Below are positions 27,513-36,978 of a DNA stretch of 64,000 nt, in pieces. How positions within the stretch are numbered: the stretch's first letter is position 1; every line of letters starts with the position of its first letter. A program made the translations under genes and the position numbers. Under the pieces are notes generated by a model, which did not search any database, was not told the origin of the DNA, and was given only the letters and a program-made list of their open reading frames with translations. This DNA comes from Streptomyces sp. CMB-StM0423 (lineage in GTDB: Bacteria > Actinomycetota > Actinomycetes > Streptomycetales > Streptomycetaceae). The stretch spans positions 1,240,001-1,304,000 of the forward strand of contig NZ_CP025407.1 of NCBI RefSeq assembly GCF_002847285.1, written 5' to 3'.

Positions 27513-28304
27513 GTGCCCCGCAGCACCGATGAGCCAAGGCCGCCCGCAGGCGGCGGCGTCCAGTCCCTGGAGCGCGCCTTCGACCTGCTGGAACGGATGG
27601 CCGACGCGGGCGGCGAGGTGGGGCTGAGCGAACTGGCGGGCAGCAGCGGGCTGCCGCTGCCGACCATCCACCGCCTCATGCGCACCCTGGTCGCCACCGG
27701 CTGCGTACGCCAGCAGCCCAACCGCCGCTACGCGCTGGGCCCGCGGCTGATCCGGCTCGGCGAGAGCGCGTCCCGGCTGCTCGGCACCTGGGCGCGGCCG
27801 CATCTGGCGCGGCTGGTGGAGGAGACCGGCGAGACCGCGAACATGGCGCTGCTCGACGGCGACGAGGCCGTGTACGTCGCGCAGGTGCCGTCGCGGCACT
27901 CGATGCGGATGTTCACCGAGGTCGGGCGGCGGGTGCTGCCGCACTCGACCGGGGTCGGCAAGGCGCTGCTGGCGCACCTGCCGGACGAGGAGGTACGGGC
28001 CCTGCTGGCCCGTACCGGCATGCCGGCGGCGACCGAGAAGACGATCACCTCGCCGGACGTCTTCCTCAAGGCACTGGCCGCCGTCCGCGCGGACGGCTAC
28101 GCGGTGGACGACAACGAGCAGGAGATGGGCGTGCGCTGTCTGGCCGTCGCGGTGCCGGACGCGCCCACGGCGGCGGCGGTCTCGATCTCCGGGCCCGCGG
28201 GCCGGGTGACCGAGGCGGCGACCGAGCGGATCGTGCCGGTGCTCCAGGAGGTCGCGCGGGAGCTGTCGGCGGGCCTCACGGACGCGACCGCGAGCGCGGA
28301 CTGA
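27513..28304 (+). CDS. allR: IclR-family regulator, AllR-like
   Basis: A 263-residue IclR-type regulator. The winged helix-turn-helix spans about 10-75 (VGLSELAGSSGLPLPTIHRLMRTL, in pieces) and the effector-binding domain about 85-255 (TGVGKALLAHLP and MGVRCLAVAVPDA are its usual landmarks). In S. coelicolor the IclR protein AllR represses the allantoin pathway. Position beside allB-alc and the shared operator-like palindromes support the same job here. The effector is expected to be a purine-pathway intermediate such as allantoate, but this is not visible in the sequence. Confidence 0.9.
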   Translation: MPRSTDEPRPPAGGGVQSLERAFDLLERMADAGGEVGLSELAGSSGLPLPTIHRLMRTLVATGCVRQQPNRRYALGPRLIRLGESASRLLGTWARPHLARLVEETGETANMALLDGDEAVYVAQVPSRHSMRMFTEVGRRVLPHSTGVGKALLAHLPDEEVRALLARTGMPAATEKTITSPDVFLKALAAVRADGYAVDDNEQEMGVRCLAVAVPDAPTAAAVSISGPAGRVTEAATERIVPVLQEVARELSAGLTDATASAD

Positions 28305-28317
28305 CCGCGGCGGCGGA

Positions 28318-29013
28318 ATGGCCGATGACGCGACACACCACCGGGAACGGGCACTTCGGATGAACGCGACCGCCGGATCCCCCGGCAGCGCTCCCGCCGT
28401 CGCCGGCCTGCTGCTCGCCGCGGGCGGCGGGCGGCGGCTCGGCGGGCGGCCCAAGGCGCTGCTGCCGGCCGCTCCTGACGGGCGGCCGCTGGTGGAGCGG
28501 GCGGCCGGAGTGCTGCGGGCGGCGGGCTGCGCGCCGGTGCACGTGGTGCTGGGCGCGGCGGAGGAGGCGGTACGGGCCGGGGCGCGGCTGCCCGGCTGCG
28601 TACCGGTGTCGAACCCGGACTGGGAGTCGGGCATGGGCTCGTCGCTGCGCGCCGGTCTGGCATCGCTGGAGCCGACGGCCGCCGCGGCGGCGGTGGTGCT
28701 GCTGGTCGACCAGCCGCGCGTCGGGCCCGCGGCGGTCGCACGCGTGGTCGCCGCGTACGCCGCCGGGGGTGCCGAGTTGGCCGCGGCGACGTACGACGGA
28801 GTGCGCGGCCACCCGGTGCTGCTGGGCCGCCCGCGCTGGCCGGAAGCCACGGCGAGCGCCACCGGCGACCGGGGCGCCCGCGACGCGCTGGCCCGTGCTG
28901 CGCGCCGGGGCGAGCTGGCGCTGGTGGAGTGCGGCGACGTCGCGGCGCCCGACGACGTGGACACGCCCGCGGATCTGGCGTTGCTCGACGAGCCGCGGGC
29001 AGGCTGGCACTGA
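28318..29013 (+). CDS. MobA/MocA-like nucleotidyltransferase
   Basis: A 231-residue NTP-transferase. The nucleotide-binding loop is [22 protein letters not shown], interrupted here into its Gly-rich part and the Lys; the metal-site Asp is in LLVDQPRVG. The family attaches CMP or GMP to molybdopterin, as needed for xanthine dehydrogenase, which would link it to purine breakdown. No xdh genes are in the window, so this is inference. It begins 13 bases after allR on the same strand. A second ATG at 28360 is an equally good start. Confidence 0.8.
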   Translation: MADDATHHRERALRMNATAGSPGSAPAVAGLLLAAGGGRRLGGRPKALLPAAPDGRPLVERAAGVLRAAGCAPVHVVLGAAEEAVRAGARLPGCVPVSNPDWESGMGSSLRAGLASLEPTAAAAAVVLLVDQPRVGPAAVARVVAAYAAGGAELAAATYDGVRGHPVLLGRPRWPEATASATGDRGARDALARAARRGELALVECGDVAAPDDVDTPADLALLDEPRAGWH

Positions 29014-29048
29014 GCGCCGCTCGCCCCGTACCGCAAAGCCTCTCGACG

Positions 29049-29080
29049 TCAACAGACCGTTGAACTTCCGGGATAAGGAA
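29049..29080. promoter_or_regulatory. Paired candidate operators upstream of malate synthase
   Basis: TCAAC-AGACC-GTTGA (29049-29063) is the same palindrome as at allB and uraD. Directly after it TTCCG-GGATA-AGGAA (29066-29080) is a near-match of the TTCCG-N5-CGGAA motif seen at gcl and hyi. Thus aceB carries both site types, about 100 bases before its start. Confidence 0.6.
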
Positions 29081-29179
29081 ACTATTCTCCACAGGCCAGA
29101 AGGGTTCGGAATTCGCTTCCGGCCGCCCACGCCACGTTCCGCTGCGCCCGGCACCCCGTGCCGCCAAGGAGTGACCGCC

Positions 29180-30781
29180 ATGTCCGCAGTCGTCGCCGCC
29201 GCCGAGCCCGCGCCCCGCCAGGACGAGGTCCTCACCGGCGCCGCCCTCGCCTTCCTCGGCGAACTCCACCGCCGGTTCACCCCCCGCCGCGACGAACTCC
29301 TCGTCCGCCGCGCCGAGCGCCGCGCCGGCATCGCGCGCACCGCCGCCCTCGACTTCCTCCCCGGGACCGCGGCCGTCCGCGCCGACCGCACCTGGCGCGT
29401 CGCCCCCGCCCCGGCCGCGCTGGCGGACCGCCGGGTGGAGATCACCGGCCCCACCGACCGCAAGATGACGATCAACGCCCTCAACTCCGGCGCCAGGGTG
29501 TGGCTCGCCGACTTCGAGGACGCCTCCGCGCCCACGTGGGAGAACGTCATCGGCGGCCAGGCCAACCTCACCGACGCCTACGAGCGCCGCATCGACTTCA
29601 CCGACCCCGCCTCCGGCAAGTCCTACGCCCTCAGGCCCGCCGCGGAGCTGGCGACCGTCGTCACCCGGCCCCGCGGCTGGCACCTGGACGAGCGCCACCT
29701 GACCGTCGACGGCCGCCCCGTGCCCGGCGCGCTGGTCGACTTCGGGCTCTACTTCTTCCACAACGCCCGGCGGCTGCTCGACCTCGGCAAGGGCCCGTAC
29801 TTCTACCTGCCGAAGACCGAGTCGCACCTCGAAGCGCGCCTGTGGAACGAGGTGTTCGTCTTCGCCCAGGACTACTGCGGCATCCCGCAGGGCACCGTGC
29901 GGGCCACCGTCCTGATCGAGACCATCACCGCGGCGTACGAGATGGAGGAGATCCTCTACGAGCTGCGCGACCACGCCTCCGGCCTCAACGCCGGCCGCTG
30001 GGACTACCTCTTCTCGATCGTGAAGAACTTCCGCGACGGCGGCGCGAAGTTCGTGCTCCCCGACCGCAACGCGGTCACGATGACGGCCCCGTTCATGCGC
30101 GCGTACACCGAACTCCTCGTCCGCACCTGCCACAAGCGCGGCGCCCACGCCATCGGCGGCATGGCCGCCTTCATCCCCTCCCGGCGGGACCCCGAGGTCA
30201 ACAAGGTGGCGTTCGAGAAGGTCAAGGCGGACAAGGACCGCGAGGCGCACGACGGCTTCGACGGCTCCTGGGTCGCGCACCCGGACCTGGTGCCCATCGC
30301 CATGGAGTCGTTCGACGCGGTGCTCGGGGAGCGGCCGCACCAGAAGGACCGGCTGCGCGAGGACGTCTCCGTGGCCGCCGCCGACCTGATCGCCGTCGAC
30401 TCCCTGGACGCGCGGCCGACGTACCCGGGTCTTGTCAACGCCGTGCAGGTGGGCATCCGTTACATCGAGGCGTGGCTGCGGGGCATGGGCGCCGTGGCCA
30501 TCTTCAACCTCATGGAGGACGCCGCCACCGCGGAGATCTCGCGGTCGCAGATCTGGCAGTGGATCAACGCGGGCGTCGTCTTCGACGACGGCCGGGCGGT
30601 GACGGAGGAGATGGTGCGGCGGATCGCGGCGGACGAACTCGCGGGCATCCGCGCGGAGCTGGGGGCGGAGGCGTTCGCGGCGGGGCGGTGGCAGCAGGCG
30701 CACGACCTGCTGCTGCAGGTGTCGCTGGACGCGGACTACGCGGACTTCCTGACGCTGCCGGCGTACGAACTGCTGGACTGA
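29180..30781 (+). CDS. aceB: Malate synthase A
   Basis: A 533-residue enzyme that condenses glyoxylate with acetyl-CoA to malate. Recognised segments are the Mg-binding [36 protein letters not shown] (catalytic Glu region), [11 protein letters not shown], the family block [23 protein letters not shown] stretch at about 315-335, and [19 protein letters not shown] near the C-terminus with the catalytic Asp. Length is normal for isoform A. AAGGAGTGACCGCC stands before the ATG. With allantoin-derived glyoxylate as substrate, it closes the purine route into the citric acid cycle. Operators upstream suggest control by AllR. Confidence 0.95.
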   Translation: MSAVVAAAEPAPRQDEVLTGAALAFLGELHRRFTPRRDELLVRRAERRAGIARTAALDFLPGTAAVRADRTWRVAPAPAALADRRVEITGPTDRKMTINALNSGARVWLADFEDASAPTWENVIGGQANLTDAYERRIDFTDPASGKSYALRPAAELATVVTRPRGWHLDERHLTVDGRPVPGALVDFGLYFFHNARRLLDLGKGPYFYLPKTESHLEARLWNEVFVFAQDYCGIPQGTVRATVLIETITAAYEMEEILYELRDHASGLNAGRWDYLFSIVKNFRDGGAKFVLPDRNAVTMTAPFMRAYTELLVRTCHKRGAHAIGGMAAFIPSRRDPEVNKVAFEKVKADKDREAHDGFDGSWVAHPDLVPIAMESFDAVLGERPHQKDRLREDVSVAAADLIAVDSLDARPTYPGLVNAVQVGIRYIEAWLRGMGAVAIFNLMEDAATAEISRSQIWQWINAGVVFDDGRAVTEEMVRRIAADELAGIRAELGAEAFAAGRWQQAHDLLLQVSLDADYADFLTLPAYELLD

Positions 30782-30846
30782 CGCGGGCCGGGCGACGGCC
30801 GGGTCCCCTCTGGCGGAGCGGGGGCGGTACGTGGTCGCATGCTGCC

Positions 30847-31626
30847 ATGACCGACGAGACACACGACTCCCCCGACTCCCCCGGCCCCGGCGGTGCCTCC
30901 GCCGCCGCCCGCGCCGCCGTCGCCGGCCGCTTCCGCGGCCTGCTCGACGACCTCGACCGGACCTCGGGGACGGCGGTCGCGGACGCCGCCACGCTGATCC
31001 TGGACGCCGTCGCCGCGGGCGGCCTGGTGTACGCGGCCGGGGCCGGGCACTCGCTGGCGATGGTCTGCGAGACGTTCTACCGGGCGGGCGGGCTGGCCTG
31101 CGTACGGCCCGTGTGGGACCCGGAGATCCTGCCGCTGAACGGCGCGACGGCGAGCACCGCCGCGGAGCGGCGGCCGGGTTCGGGGCGGGCGACGGTGGAG
31201 CGGGTGCAGCCGGGTCCGCAGGACGTGGTGGTGGTCTTCTCCACCAGCGGCCGGAACCCGTATCCGGTGGAGATCGCGCAGGAGTGCATGGCGCGGGGAG
31301 TGCCGGTGGTGGCGGTGACGTCGATGCCGGCGTCGGCGAGCGCGACGGCGCGGTCGAGCACGCGACTGGCGGACCACGCGACGGTGGTGCTGGACACGCG
31401 GGTGCCGCCGGGCGACGTGGTGCACCCGCAGGAGTCGCCGCGCACGGCGGCGGTGTCGACGGTGCTGGGGGCGTACACGTGGGCGCTGCTGCTGGCGGAG
31501 CTGGACGAGCGGGCGGCGGAGCGGGGGGTGGAGCTGCCGCGGTGGGTGAGCGCGAACGTCCCGGGCGGCGACGAGGCGAACCGCCGCAACCTCACCCACT
31601 ACGGAGACCGCATCCCGGAGCTGTAG
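30847..31626 (+). CDS. SIS-domain sugar isomerase-like protein
   Basis: A 259-residue SIS-fold protein of the subgroup annotated as sugar isomerase domain-containing. Core segments are LVYAAGAGHSLAMVCETFYRAGG (phosphosugar loop Ser), VVVVFSTSGRNPYPVEIAQE (second Ser/Thr loop) and VPVVAVTSMPAS. It has no helix-turn-helix, so it is not an RpiR regulator. It may handle a phosphosugar such as an amino-sugar phosphate. It follows malate synthase by 65 bases and ends in a double hairpin. Substrate is unknown. Confidence 0.82.
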   Translation: MTDETHDSPDSPGPGGASAAARAAVAGRFRGLLDDLDRTSGTAVADAATLILDAVAAGGLVYAAGAGHSLAMVCETFYRAGGLACVRPVWDPEILPLNGATASTAAERRPGSGRATVERVQPGPQDVVVVFSTSGRNPYPVEIAQECMARGVPVVAVTSMPASASATARSSTRLADHATVVLDTRVPPGDVVHPQESPRTAAVSTVLGAYTWALLLAELDERAAERGVELPRWVSANVPGGDEANRRNLTHYGDRIPEL

Positions 31627-31631
31627 CGGTG

Positions 31632-31651
31632 GGCGGGGGCGGGCCCCCGCC
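31632..31651. terminator. First of two hairpins between converging genes
   Basis: A perfect 8-bp stem (31632-31639 with 31644-31651) and 4-base loop directly after the SIS gene stop. Confidence 0.7.
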
Positions 31652-31660
31652 GCCGGTCCC

Positions 31661-31682
31661 GGCCGGGGCCGTCCCCCCGGCC
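31661..31682. terminator. Second hairpin between converging genes
   Basis: A perfect 8-bp stem (31661-31668 with 31675-31682) and 6-base loop, 19 bases before the stop of the facing deaminase gene. Together with the first hairpin it insulates the two converging operons. Confidence 0.7.
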
Positions 31683-31700
31683 GGGAGTCCGTGGTTCCCC

Positions 31701-33077
31701 TCAGACGCCCCTCGCCAGCCGGGCCAGCCTCCTCGCCTCTTTCCCCGTCGTCCCCGCCACCGCCTCCTCGTCGACCGTCACCAGGCGGCCCCCCTCCACC
31801 ACCGGCTTTCCGTCGACCAGCGACAGCGTCACCGGCGCGGGCGCGCCCAGGACCAGGGCCGCCACCGGGTCCGCGATCGACGCGTGGGCCAGGCCGTCGA
31901 GTTTCCACAGCACCAGGTCCGCCAGCTTGCCGGGCTCCAGCGAGCCGATCGCGTCTGCTCGGCCCAGGACTTCGGCGCCGCCGTACGTGGCCAGGCGCAG
32001 AGCCTGGCGGGCCGTCAGGGCCTTCTCCCGGTGTGCGCCCAGCCTGTTGATCAGCAGCGCGTTGCGCAGCTCCGTGTGGAGTTCGCCGGACTCGTTCGAC
32101 GCGCTGCCGTCCACCCCCAGGCCCACCGGGATGCCCGCCGCCAGCATGTCCGGGACCCGGGCGATGCCCGCCGCCAGGCGGGCGTTGGACGAGGGGCAGT
32201 GGGCGACGCCCGTGCGCGTACGGGCGAAGGCGGCGATGTCGGCGTCGGTCATGTGGACGCAGTGGGCCATCCACACGTCGTCGCCCAGCCACCCCGTGGA
32301 CTCGAAGTAGGCCGTCGGGCCCATCCCGAACCGCTCGTGGCAGAACTTCTCCTCCTCCACCGTCTCGCTGCCGTGCGTGTGCAGCCGTACCCCCTTGCGG
32401 CGGCCCAGTTCCGCGCCCTCGCGCAGCAGTTCCGTGGAGATGGAGAACGGCGAGCACGGCGCCGCCGCGACCTGCACCATCGCGTCGTACGACGCGTCGT
32501 GGTACGCGTCGATGACCGCCTCCGTGCCCGCCAGCGCGCCGTCCAGGGTCTCGACCGCGAAGTCCGGCGGCAGGCCGCCGGACGACTCGCCGAGGTCCAT
32601 CGAGCCGCGGGCGAAGGTGAAGCGCAGGCCCGTCTCGCCCGCGGCGCGGATGATCGCGCCGGAGAGGTCGCCCGCGCCGCGCGGGTAGACGTAGTGGTGG
32701 TCCATCGCCGTGGTCACGCCGCCGCGCGCGAGCACCGCCAGCGACCCCTGCGCCGCCGCGTGGCACATCGGCTCGTCGATGCGCGCCCAGGTGGGGTAGA
32801 GGGCGACGAGCCAGTCGAAGAGGTTGGCGTCCTGGGCGAGTCCGCGGGTGAGCCACTGGTAGAAGTGGTGGTGGGTGTTGACGAGTCCGGGCGTGGCCAG
32901 GTGCCCGGCGGCGTCGATCCGGCGCGTGACGCCGGCGAGCCCGGCCGGCGCCGGGCCCGCGCCCACCGACTCGATCCGGTTGTCCGCGACGACGACGTAC
33001 CCGGAGGCGTACTCCGTGCCCGCCGCGTCCACGGTGGCGATCGCGCAGTTCTCGACGACGGTGCGGCGTGCTGCCAT
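31701..33077 (-). CDS. Amidohydrolase, probable 8-oxoguanine deaminase
   Basis: A 458-residue metal-dependent deaminase of the AtzA/TrzN-SsnA branch. The metal motif is in GLVNTHHHFYQWLTRG, further ligands are in VRLHTHGSE and MAHCVHMTD, and the catalytic Asp is in VGLGVDGSASNES. This form with HHHFYQ is the one assigned to 8-oxoguanine or isocytosine deaminases, which feed urate-like products into purine breakdown. It is the last gene of the uricase operon, 41 bases after pucL. The exact base used (guanine, 8-oxoguanine, or another ring) is inference. Confidence 0.85.
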   Translation of the reverse strand: MAARRTVVENCAIATVDAAGTEYASGYVVVADNRIESVGAGPAPAGLAGVTRRIDAAGHLATPGLVNTHHHFYQWLTRGLAQDANLFDWLVALYPTWARIDEPMCHAAAQGSLAVLARGGVTTAMDHHYVYPRGAGDLSGAIIRAAGETGLRFTFARGSMDLGESSGGLPPDFAVETLDGALAGTEAVIDAYHDASYDAMVQVAAAPCSPFSISTELLREGAELGRRKGVRLHTHGSETVEEEKFCHERFGMGPTAYFESTGWLGDDVWMAHCVHMTDADIAAFARTRTGVAHCPSSNARLAAGIARVPDMLAAGIPVGLGVDGSASNESGELHTELRNALLINRLGAHREKALTARQALRLATYGGAEVLGRADAIGSLEPGKLADLVLWKLDGLAHASIADPVAALVLGAPAPVTLSLVDGKPVVEGGRLVTVDEEAVAGTTGKEARRLARLARGV

Positions 33078-33118
33078 GGGTTCCTCGGCTTCCTTCACCG
33101 GCGGCGGGTGGCCGGCGG

Positions 33119-34054
33119 TCAGAGGTTGGTCATGTCGTCGGGGATCCGGGCGTCCGCGCCGGCGCGCAGGACGGTCGCCTCGATCAGACCGTACGGGCGG
33201 TCGGCGGCGAAGTAGACGGCGCCGTCCCCGGCGTCGTTCTTCAGCCCGAAGGGCTCCAGGTCGACCCGGAAGTGGTGCTTGTTGGGCAGGGAGAAGCGGA
33301 TCTCCTCGATCTCCGGGCGGTGTTCGACGACCCGCGCGCCCATGGCGTACAGGCTCTGCTGGAGCGAGAGCGAGTAGGTGCCGGCGAAGGCGGCCAGGAG
33401 GTGCCTCGCGGTCTGCTCGTACGACTCGTCCCACACCGGCGGCTCGGTGCCGGCGGCATCGGCGGCGCCGGTCCAGCCGTGCCGCCACCAGGCGGAGACC
33501 TCGGTGGCGAGGATGCGGTCGTAGTCCTCCTGGAGCGTCGTGTACGCGTCCTTGGCGTAGCCCCAGAACTCCGAGGCCGTGGTGTTCATGACCACCAGGT
33601 CCTTGAGCCCGCCGAGGACTTCGAAGCGCTCGCCGTCGTAGGTCACCTGGGCGACGCGGGTCTCCCGGCCGCCGCGTACGAAGGAGTGCCGGCTGGGGGC
33701 GTCGATCCGCTCCCAGGCGTACTCCTCGACGCGGATGCGGGCGCGGTGGATCGCCTCCTGGGTGCCGGTGAAGTGCCGGGCGAGGTGGATCGCGAACGCC
33801 TCGGGGGACTCGATGCCGTGGCGCTTGGCGAAGGCGTAGACGGTGTTCTTGGTGGTGTCGGTGGGGAGCACGTGGGTGTTGGTGCCGGAGTAGTGGACCT
33901 CGTCCATGTCGCCGGCCAGCGCGACCGAGACGTTGAGGTCGCGGACATGGTGGGTGTCGCCGTCGCGGGTGACCTTGACGACGCGGGTCTCGGCCTTGCC
34001 GTACTGGTTGCGGCCGAGCACCGCGGCGCGCGCGGGCTGGGGGCGGTCTGCCAT
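33119..34054 (-). CDS. pucL: Urate oxidase (uricase)
   Basis: A 311-residue cofactor-free uricase that oxidises urate to 5-hydroxyisourate. The catalytic Lys is in NQYGKAETRVVKV, the Thr of the Lys-Thr dyad is in VLPTDTTKNTVYAFAK, and the ligand-binding Arg/Gln and His lie in later blocks (SLQQSLYAMG and LPNKHHFRVDL). Two T-fold halves are present and the length is normal. It is cotranscribed with the HIU hydrolase gene, 3 bases after its stop. Confidence 0.95.
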   Translation of the reverse strand: MADRPQPARAAVLGRNQYGKAETRVVKVTRDGDTHHVRDLNVSVALAGDMDEVHYSGTNTHVLPTDTTKNTVYAFAKRHGIESPEAFAIHLARHFTGTQEAIHRARIRVEEYAWERIDAPSRHSFVRGGRETRVAQVTYDGERFEVLGGLKDLVVMNTTASEFWGYAKDAYTTLQEDYDRILATEVSAWWRHGWTGAADAAGTEPPVWDESYEQTARHLLAAFAGTYSLSLQQSLYAMGARVVEHRPEIEEIRFSLPNKHHFRVDLEPFGLKNDAGDGAVYFAADRPYGLIEATVLRAGADARIPDDMTNL

Positions 34055-34057
34055 CTG

Positions 34058-34459
34058 CTAGCTCCCTCGGTATACGGAGTAGCCGAACGGGGTGAGCAGC
34101 AGCGGCACGTGGTAGTGCTCGCCGGGGGCAACGGCGAAGACCACCGCCACCTCCGGGAAGAAGGCGCCGCTGTCCCGGTGCGCGGGGGCGTCCTGCCGGT
34201 CCTCGGCTGCTGGTTCGCTGAGGTACGGGCCGGTGGCGAAGACCAGCCGTACGCGGGTGGTGCCCGCCGGCAGCGCCGGGAGGTCCCGGACGCGGCCGTC
34301 GGCGTCGGTGGCGGAGGCGGCGTGGGCGGTCCAGCCGCCGGCGTCCCCGTCGCCCGTACCGCCGGTTGTGACGGAGAGTTCGACGGCGACCCCGGCCGCG
34401 GGGCGGCCGACGCTGGTGTCCAGGATGTGCGTGGAGACGGACGTGGCGCCGACACTCAT
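34058..34459 (-). CDS. uraH: 5-hydroxyisourate hydrolase (transthyretin-like)
   Basis: A 133-residue transthyretin-related protein that hydrolyses HIU to OHCU. The N-terminal catalytic His is in STHILDTSVGRPAAG, and the C-terminal signature ends FGYSVYRGS in place of the usual YRGS tetrapeptide, that is, it is complete. A middle stretch is extended by a Gly/Asp-rich loop (GGTGDGDAGG). It lies between uraD and pucL with gaps of 2 and 3 bases. Confidence 0.95.
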   Translation of the reverse strand: MSVGATSVSTHILDTSVGRPAAGVAVELSVTTGGTGDGDAGGWTAHAASATDADGRVRDLPALPAGTTRVRLVFATGPYLSEPAAEDRQDAPAHRDSGAFFPEVAVVFAVAPGEHYHVPLLLTPFGYSVYRGS

Positions 34460-34461
34460 GG

Positions 34462-34974
34462 TCAGGCTCCTTCTGCTTCGACGAGGCGGGTCAGCCGGAT
34501 ACGGTTGATCTTGCCCAGCTCGCCGCGCGCGATCTCCCGCTCCCGCTCCGGCGCGTTGCCGAGGCGCGCGCGCAGCGCGTCGCGCATCCGCACGGCGCCG
34601 AGGCCGGTCGCGCAGATCAGGAAGACGTGCCCGAACCGCTCCTGGTACGCGAGGTTCAGCTCCCGCAGCTCCGCCCGCAGCTCCTCCGGCGCCCCCGCCA
34701 CGCCCCGCTGCTCGCGCGCCGACACCGGGTCGCCCGGCGCCGGCCTGCCGATGGGCGGATGCCCGGCCATCGCCTCGGCCAGCCCGGCGTCGTCGAGTGC
34801 GGCGAGCGCCGCCTCGGCGGCGGCGTACAGGTGCGCGGGGTCCCGGTAGGGGCGGCCCGCGGCCACGGCCGCCATCCAGGGGCCCGCGGCGCACACCTCG
34901 TGCAGCAGCGCGGCAACGGCCTGCTCACCGGCGGAGTTGAGCCGGGCGAGGCCCGGCGGAACGCGCGAAGTCAC
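34462..34974 (-). CDS. uraD: OHCU decarboxylase
   Basis: A 170-residue enzyme giving stereospecific (S)-allantoin. The signature HPPIG is present with the catalytic His in AMAGHPPIGRP. It is followed by SAREQRGVAG, which carries the usual Ser-Glu-Gln contacts, and FLICATGLGA, the family's FxxCxxG segment. It is the first enzyme gene in the urate operon uraD-uraH-pucL-deaminase. A palindrome matching the allB operator lies 32-46 bases before its start. Confidence 0.93.
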   Translation of the reverse strand: MTSRVPPGLARLNSAGEQAVAALLHEVCAAGPWMAAVAAGRPYRDPAHLYAAAEAALAALDDAGLAEAMAGHPPIGRPAPGDPVSAREQRGVAGAPEELRAELRELNLAYQERFGHVFLICATGLGAVRMRDALRARLGNAPEREREIARGELGKINRIRLTRLVEAEGA

Positions 34975-35005
34975 AGCCGCAAGCTATGAGCCCCGGCGCC
35001 TTGCG

Positions 35006-35020
35006 TCAACAGTTTGTTGA
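35006..35020. promoter_or_regulatory. Candidate AllR-type operator at uraD
   Basis: TCAAC-AGTTT-GTTGA has the same arms and the same 5-base centre as the sites at allB and aceB. It sits in the 56-base gap between the small regulator gene and uraD, so it can control uraD independently of the gene before it. Confidence 0.65.
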
Positions 35021-35030
35021 ATTTTCCGGG

Positions 35031-35420
35031 TCAGCCGTCCCCCGGCGGCGGGCCCTGCGCGGCTTCCCTGTTCAGGTAGTTGTAGATGGTGAACCTGCTG
35101 ACGCCCAGCGCGCCGGCCACCGTCTCCACCCCGTGCCGTACGGAGAACGCGCCGCGGGTCTCCAGCACCCGTACGACCTGCTGCTTCGCCTTGCGGTCGA
35201 GCCGTGCGAGCGGCACTCCGTGGCGGCGCTCCAGCTCCGCGAGCATGTGGTCGAGCGAGTCCGCCAGATGGGGCAGCCGCACCGCCACCGTCGGCCGGCC
35301 CTCCCAGGACAGCACGACGTCGTCGCCCTCCGCCGCCTCCGGCGGGACCATCTCCCCGCCCATCGCGTCGACCAGCGGCTTGACCGCGGCGACGAACGGG
35401 TGGTCCGCGGGCACCGTCAT
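35031..35420 (-). CDS. Small helix-turn-helix regulator (DauR/YheO-like HTH)
   Basis: A 129-residue protein. Its C-terminal half (about 75-122) matches the DauR/YheO-type DNA-binding domain: DRKAKQQVVRVLETRGAF, then VETVAGALGVSRFTIYNYLN. The N-terminal half holds no recognised ligand domain. It lies directly before uraD on the same strand. It could add a second layer of control of purine genes. The ATG overlaps the upstream gene's stop as ATGA. Confidence 0.8.
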   Translation of the reverse strand: MTVPADHPFVAAVKPLVDAMGGEMVPPEAAEGDDVVLSWEGRPTVAVRLPHLADSLDHMLAELERRHGVPLARLDRKAKQQVVRVLETRGAFSVRHGVETVAGALGVSRFTIYNYLNREAAQGPPPGDG

Positions 35421-35689
35421 GCGCCGGCCTTCCCCGGCTCCTCCAGCGTGCCCCCGACGACGCTCACCTGCAGCGAGATCCGGGTGGCGCCGGACGCCAG
35501 CGACCTGCGCAGCAGTTCGTCCACCGCGTCGAGCACGACCTCCGCGCCACCCTCCGCGCTGTTGCCGAACGGGCCGACGTCGACGGCGTCGAGATCCGCC
35601 GACTCCACCAGATCCCGGGCCGCCACCGCGTGCGGCGGCGGCTCCTCCAGGTCGAACGGCTCGGTCGTGAACTCCACCCTGAGTCGCAT
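35417..35689 (-). CDS. Small protein, MTH1187/thiamine-binding-like
   Basis: A 90-residue ferredoxin-like-fold protein. The central block VGPFGNSAEGGAEVVLDAVDE and then GATRISLQVSVV fit the MTH1187 (DUF77) pattern of small thiamine-binding proteins. No membrane or signal segment is present. It is translationally coupled to the small HTH regulator. The fold call is moderate and no role in purine use is evident. Confidence 0.6.
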   Translation of the reverse strand: MRLRVEFTTEPFDLEEPPPHAVAARDLVESADLDAVDVGPFGNSAEGGAEVVLDAVDELLRRSLASGATRISLQVSVVGGTLEEPGKAGA

Positions 35690-35810
35690 CCGAGCAGCAT
35701 ACGTGCCCGGTCACGGCTCCGGCGGCGGCCGGGCGGCGGCGGGGCGCCGCTCCCAGGTGCCCGGGACAGCGGGTTGCCTAGCGTAGCCGCGTGATTCCGG
35801 GAGGTAACCC

Positions 35811-36932
35811 ATGACAAGGAACCTGCGGGTGGCTGTCGCAGGCGCCGGGCTCGGCGGGCTCGCCGCCGCGGCGGCGCTCGTCCGGCAGGGCCTGGAGGTC
35901 GCCGTCTACGAACAGCGGCCCCGGCTGCCGGAGGACGAGACGGCACTGCACCTCGCGCCCAACGGCACCCGCGTCCTCCAGCGCTGGGGCCTGGGCACGC
36001 AGTTGCTCGCGCTCGCCGTACAGCCGGTCGCGCTGGAGTTCCGCGAGTGGAGCGACGGCTCGCTGACCTGGCGGCAGCCGCTCGGCGGCATGGGCCCGGG
36101 CGCCTTCGCGGCTCCGTACTGCACCCTGCTCACCGACGAGTTGTACGACCTGCTCCTCGCCCGGCTGCCGCAGGAGCGCATCCGGCTGGGCCGCCGGCTG
36201 TCCGGCTTCAGGGAAACGGCGGACGGCGTGGAGCTGGAGTTCGCGGACGGGGGCAGCGCGACGGCCGACGTGCTGGTGGGCGCCGACGGCGTGCGCTCGC
36301 TGGTGCGCTCCCGGCTGATCGGCACGCCCCGGCGCGTCTACCACGGCACCACCGCCTACAGCGGTGCGCTCCAGGCCGGCGAGGTGCCGGGGCTTGCCCG
36401 CGACCGGATCACGGTGTGGCTCGGCCCGGAGGCCCGCATGGTGGCCGCGCCGGTGTCGGAGGGCGAGCAGATCGGCTTCGTCGCCGTGGTGCCGTTCCGG
36501 AGCCGGACCGCAGGACAGCACCCGGTACGCGGCCAACCCGCCGCGCTGGCGGCGGACTTCGGCGGCTGGGCGCCGGACGTCAAGGCGATCACGGCCGCGG
36601 CGGGCGGCATCCGGTCGTGGACGCCGTACGACCACGCCCCGCTCAGGCGGTGGGGCAGCGGCCGCGTCACGCTCCTCGGCGACGCCGCGCACCCGATGCT
36701 GCCGTACCACGGGCAGGGTGTCAGCCAGTGCCTGGAGGACGCCGTGGCCCTCGCCCACCACCTGGCCACGGCCCCCACGCCGGCGCAGGCGCTGCGCCGG
36801 TACGAGGCGCTGCGGCTGCCGCACACCGCCCGGGTGCAGCTCGGCTCGCGCGCCAACGCCTTCCGCCCCGCCGCCGTACCGGACGTCGCCTGGGCGCAGG
36901 TCTACGACATCGAGGAACACCTGCCGGACTGA
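35811..36932 (+). CDS. FAD-dependent monooxygenase (salicylate hydroxylase-like)
   Basis: A 373-residue class A flavin monooxygenase. The dinucleotide motif is VAVAGAGLGGLAAAAALVRQGLEV (Gly-rich part GAGLGG), the DG motif is VLVGADGVRSLVR, and the GD motif is VTLLGDAAHPMLPYHGQGV. It likely hydroxylates an aromatic ring with NAD(P)H and oxygen. Some paralogues act on urate (HpxO), so a purine role is possible given the neighbours; the sequence does not settle this. Followed by a strong terminator. Confidence 0.87.
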   Translation: MTRNLRVAVAGAGLGGLAAAAALVRQGLEVAVYEQRPRLPEDETALHLAPNGTRVLQRWGLGTQLLALAVQPVALEFREWSDGSLTWRQPLGGMGPGAFAAPYCTLLTDELYDLLLARLPQERIRLGRRLSGFRETADGVELEFADGGSATADVLVGADGVRSLVRSRLIGTPRRVYHGTTAYSGALQAGEVPGLARDRITVWLGPEARMVAAPVSEGEQIGFVAVVPFRSRTAGQHPVRGQPAALAADFGGWAPDVKAITAAAGGIRSWTPYDHAPLRRWGSGRVTLLGDAAHPMLPYHGQGVSQCLEDAVALAHHLATAPTPAQALRRYEALRLPHTARVQLGSRANAFRPAAVPDVAWAQVYDIEEHLPD

Positions 36933-36947
36933 CGGCGGACGAGAACT

Positions 36948-36978
36948 CCGGCGCCCCGTCTTGGGGGCGGGGCGCCGG
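36948..36978 (+). terminator. Hairpin terminator after the FAD monooxygenase
   Basis: A perfect 11-bp stem (36948-36958 with 36968-36978) with a 9-base loop, 16 bases past the stop. Confidence 0.75.
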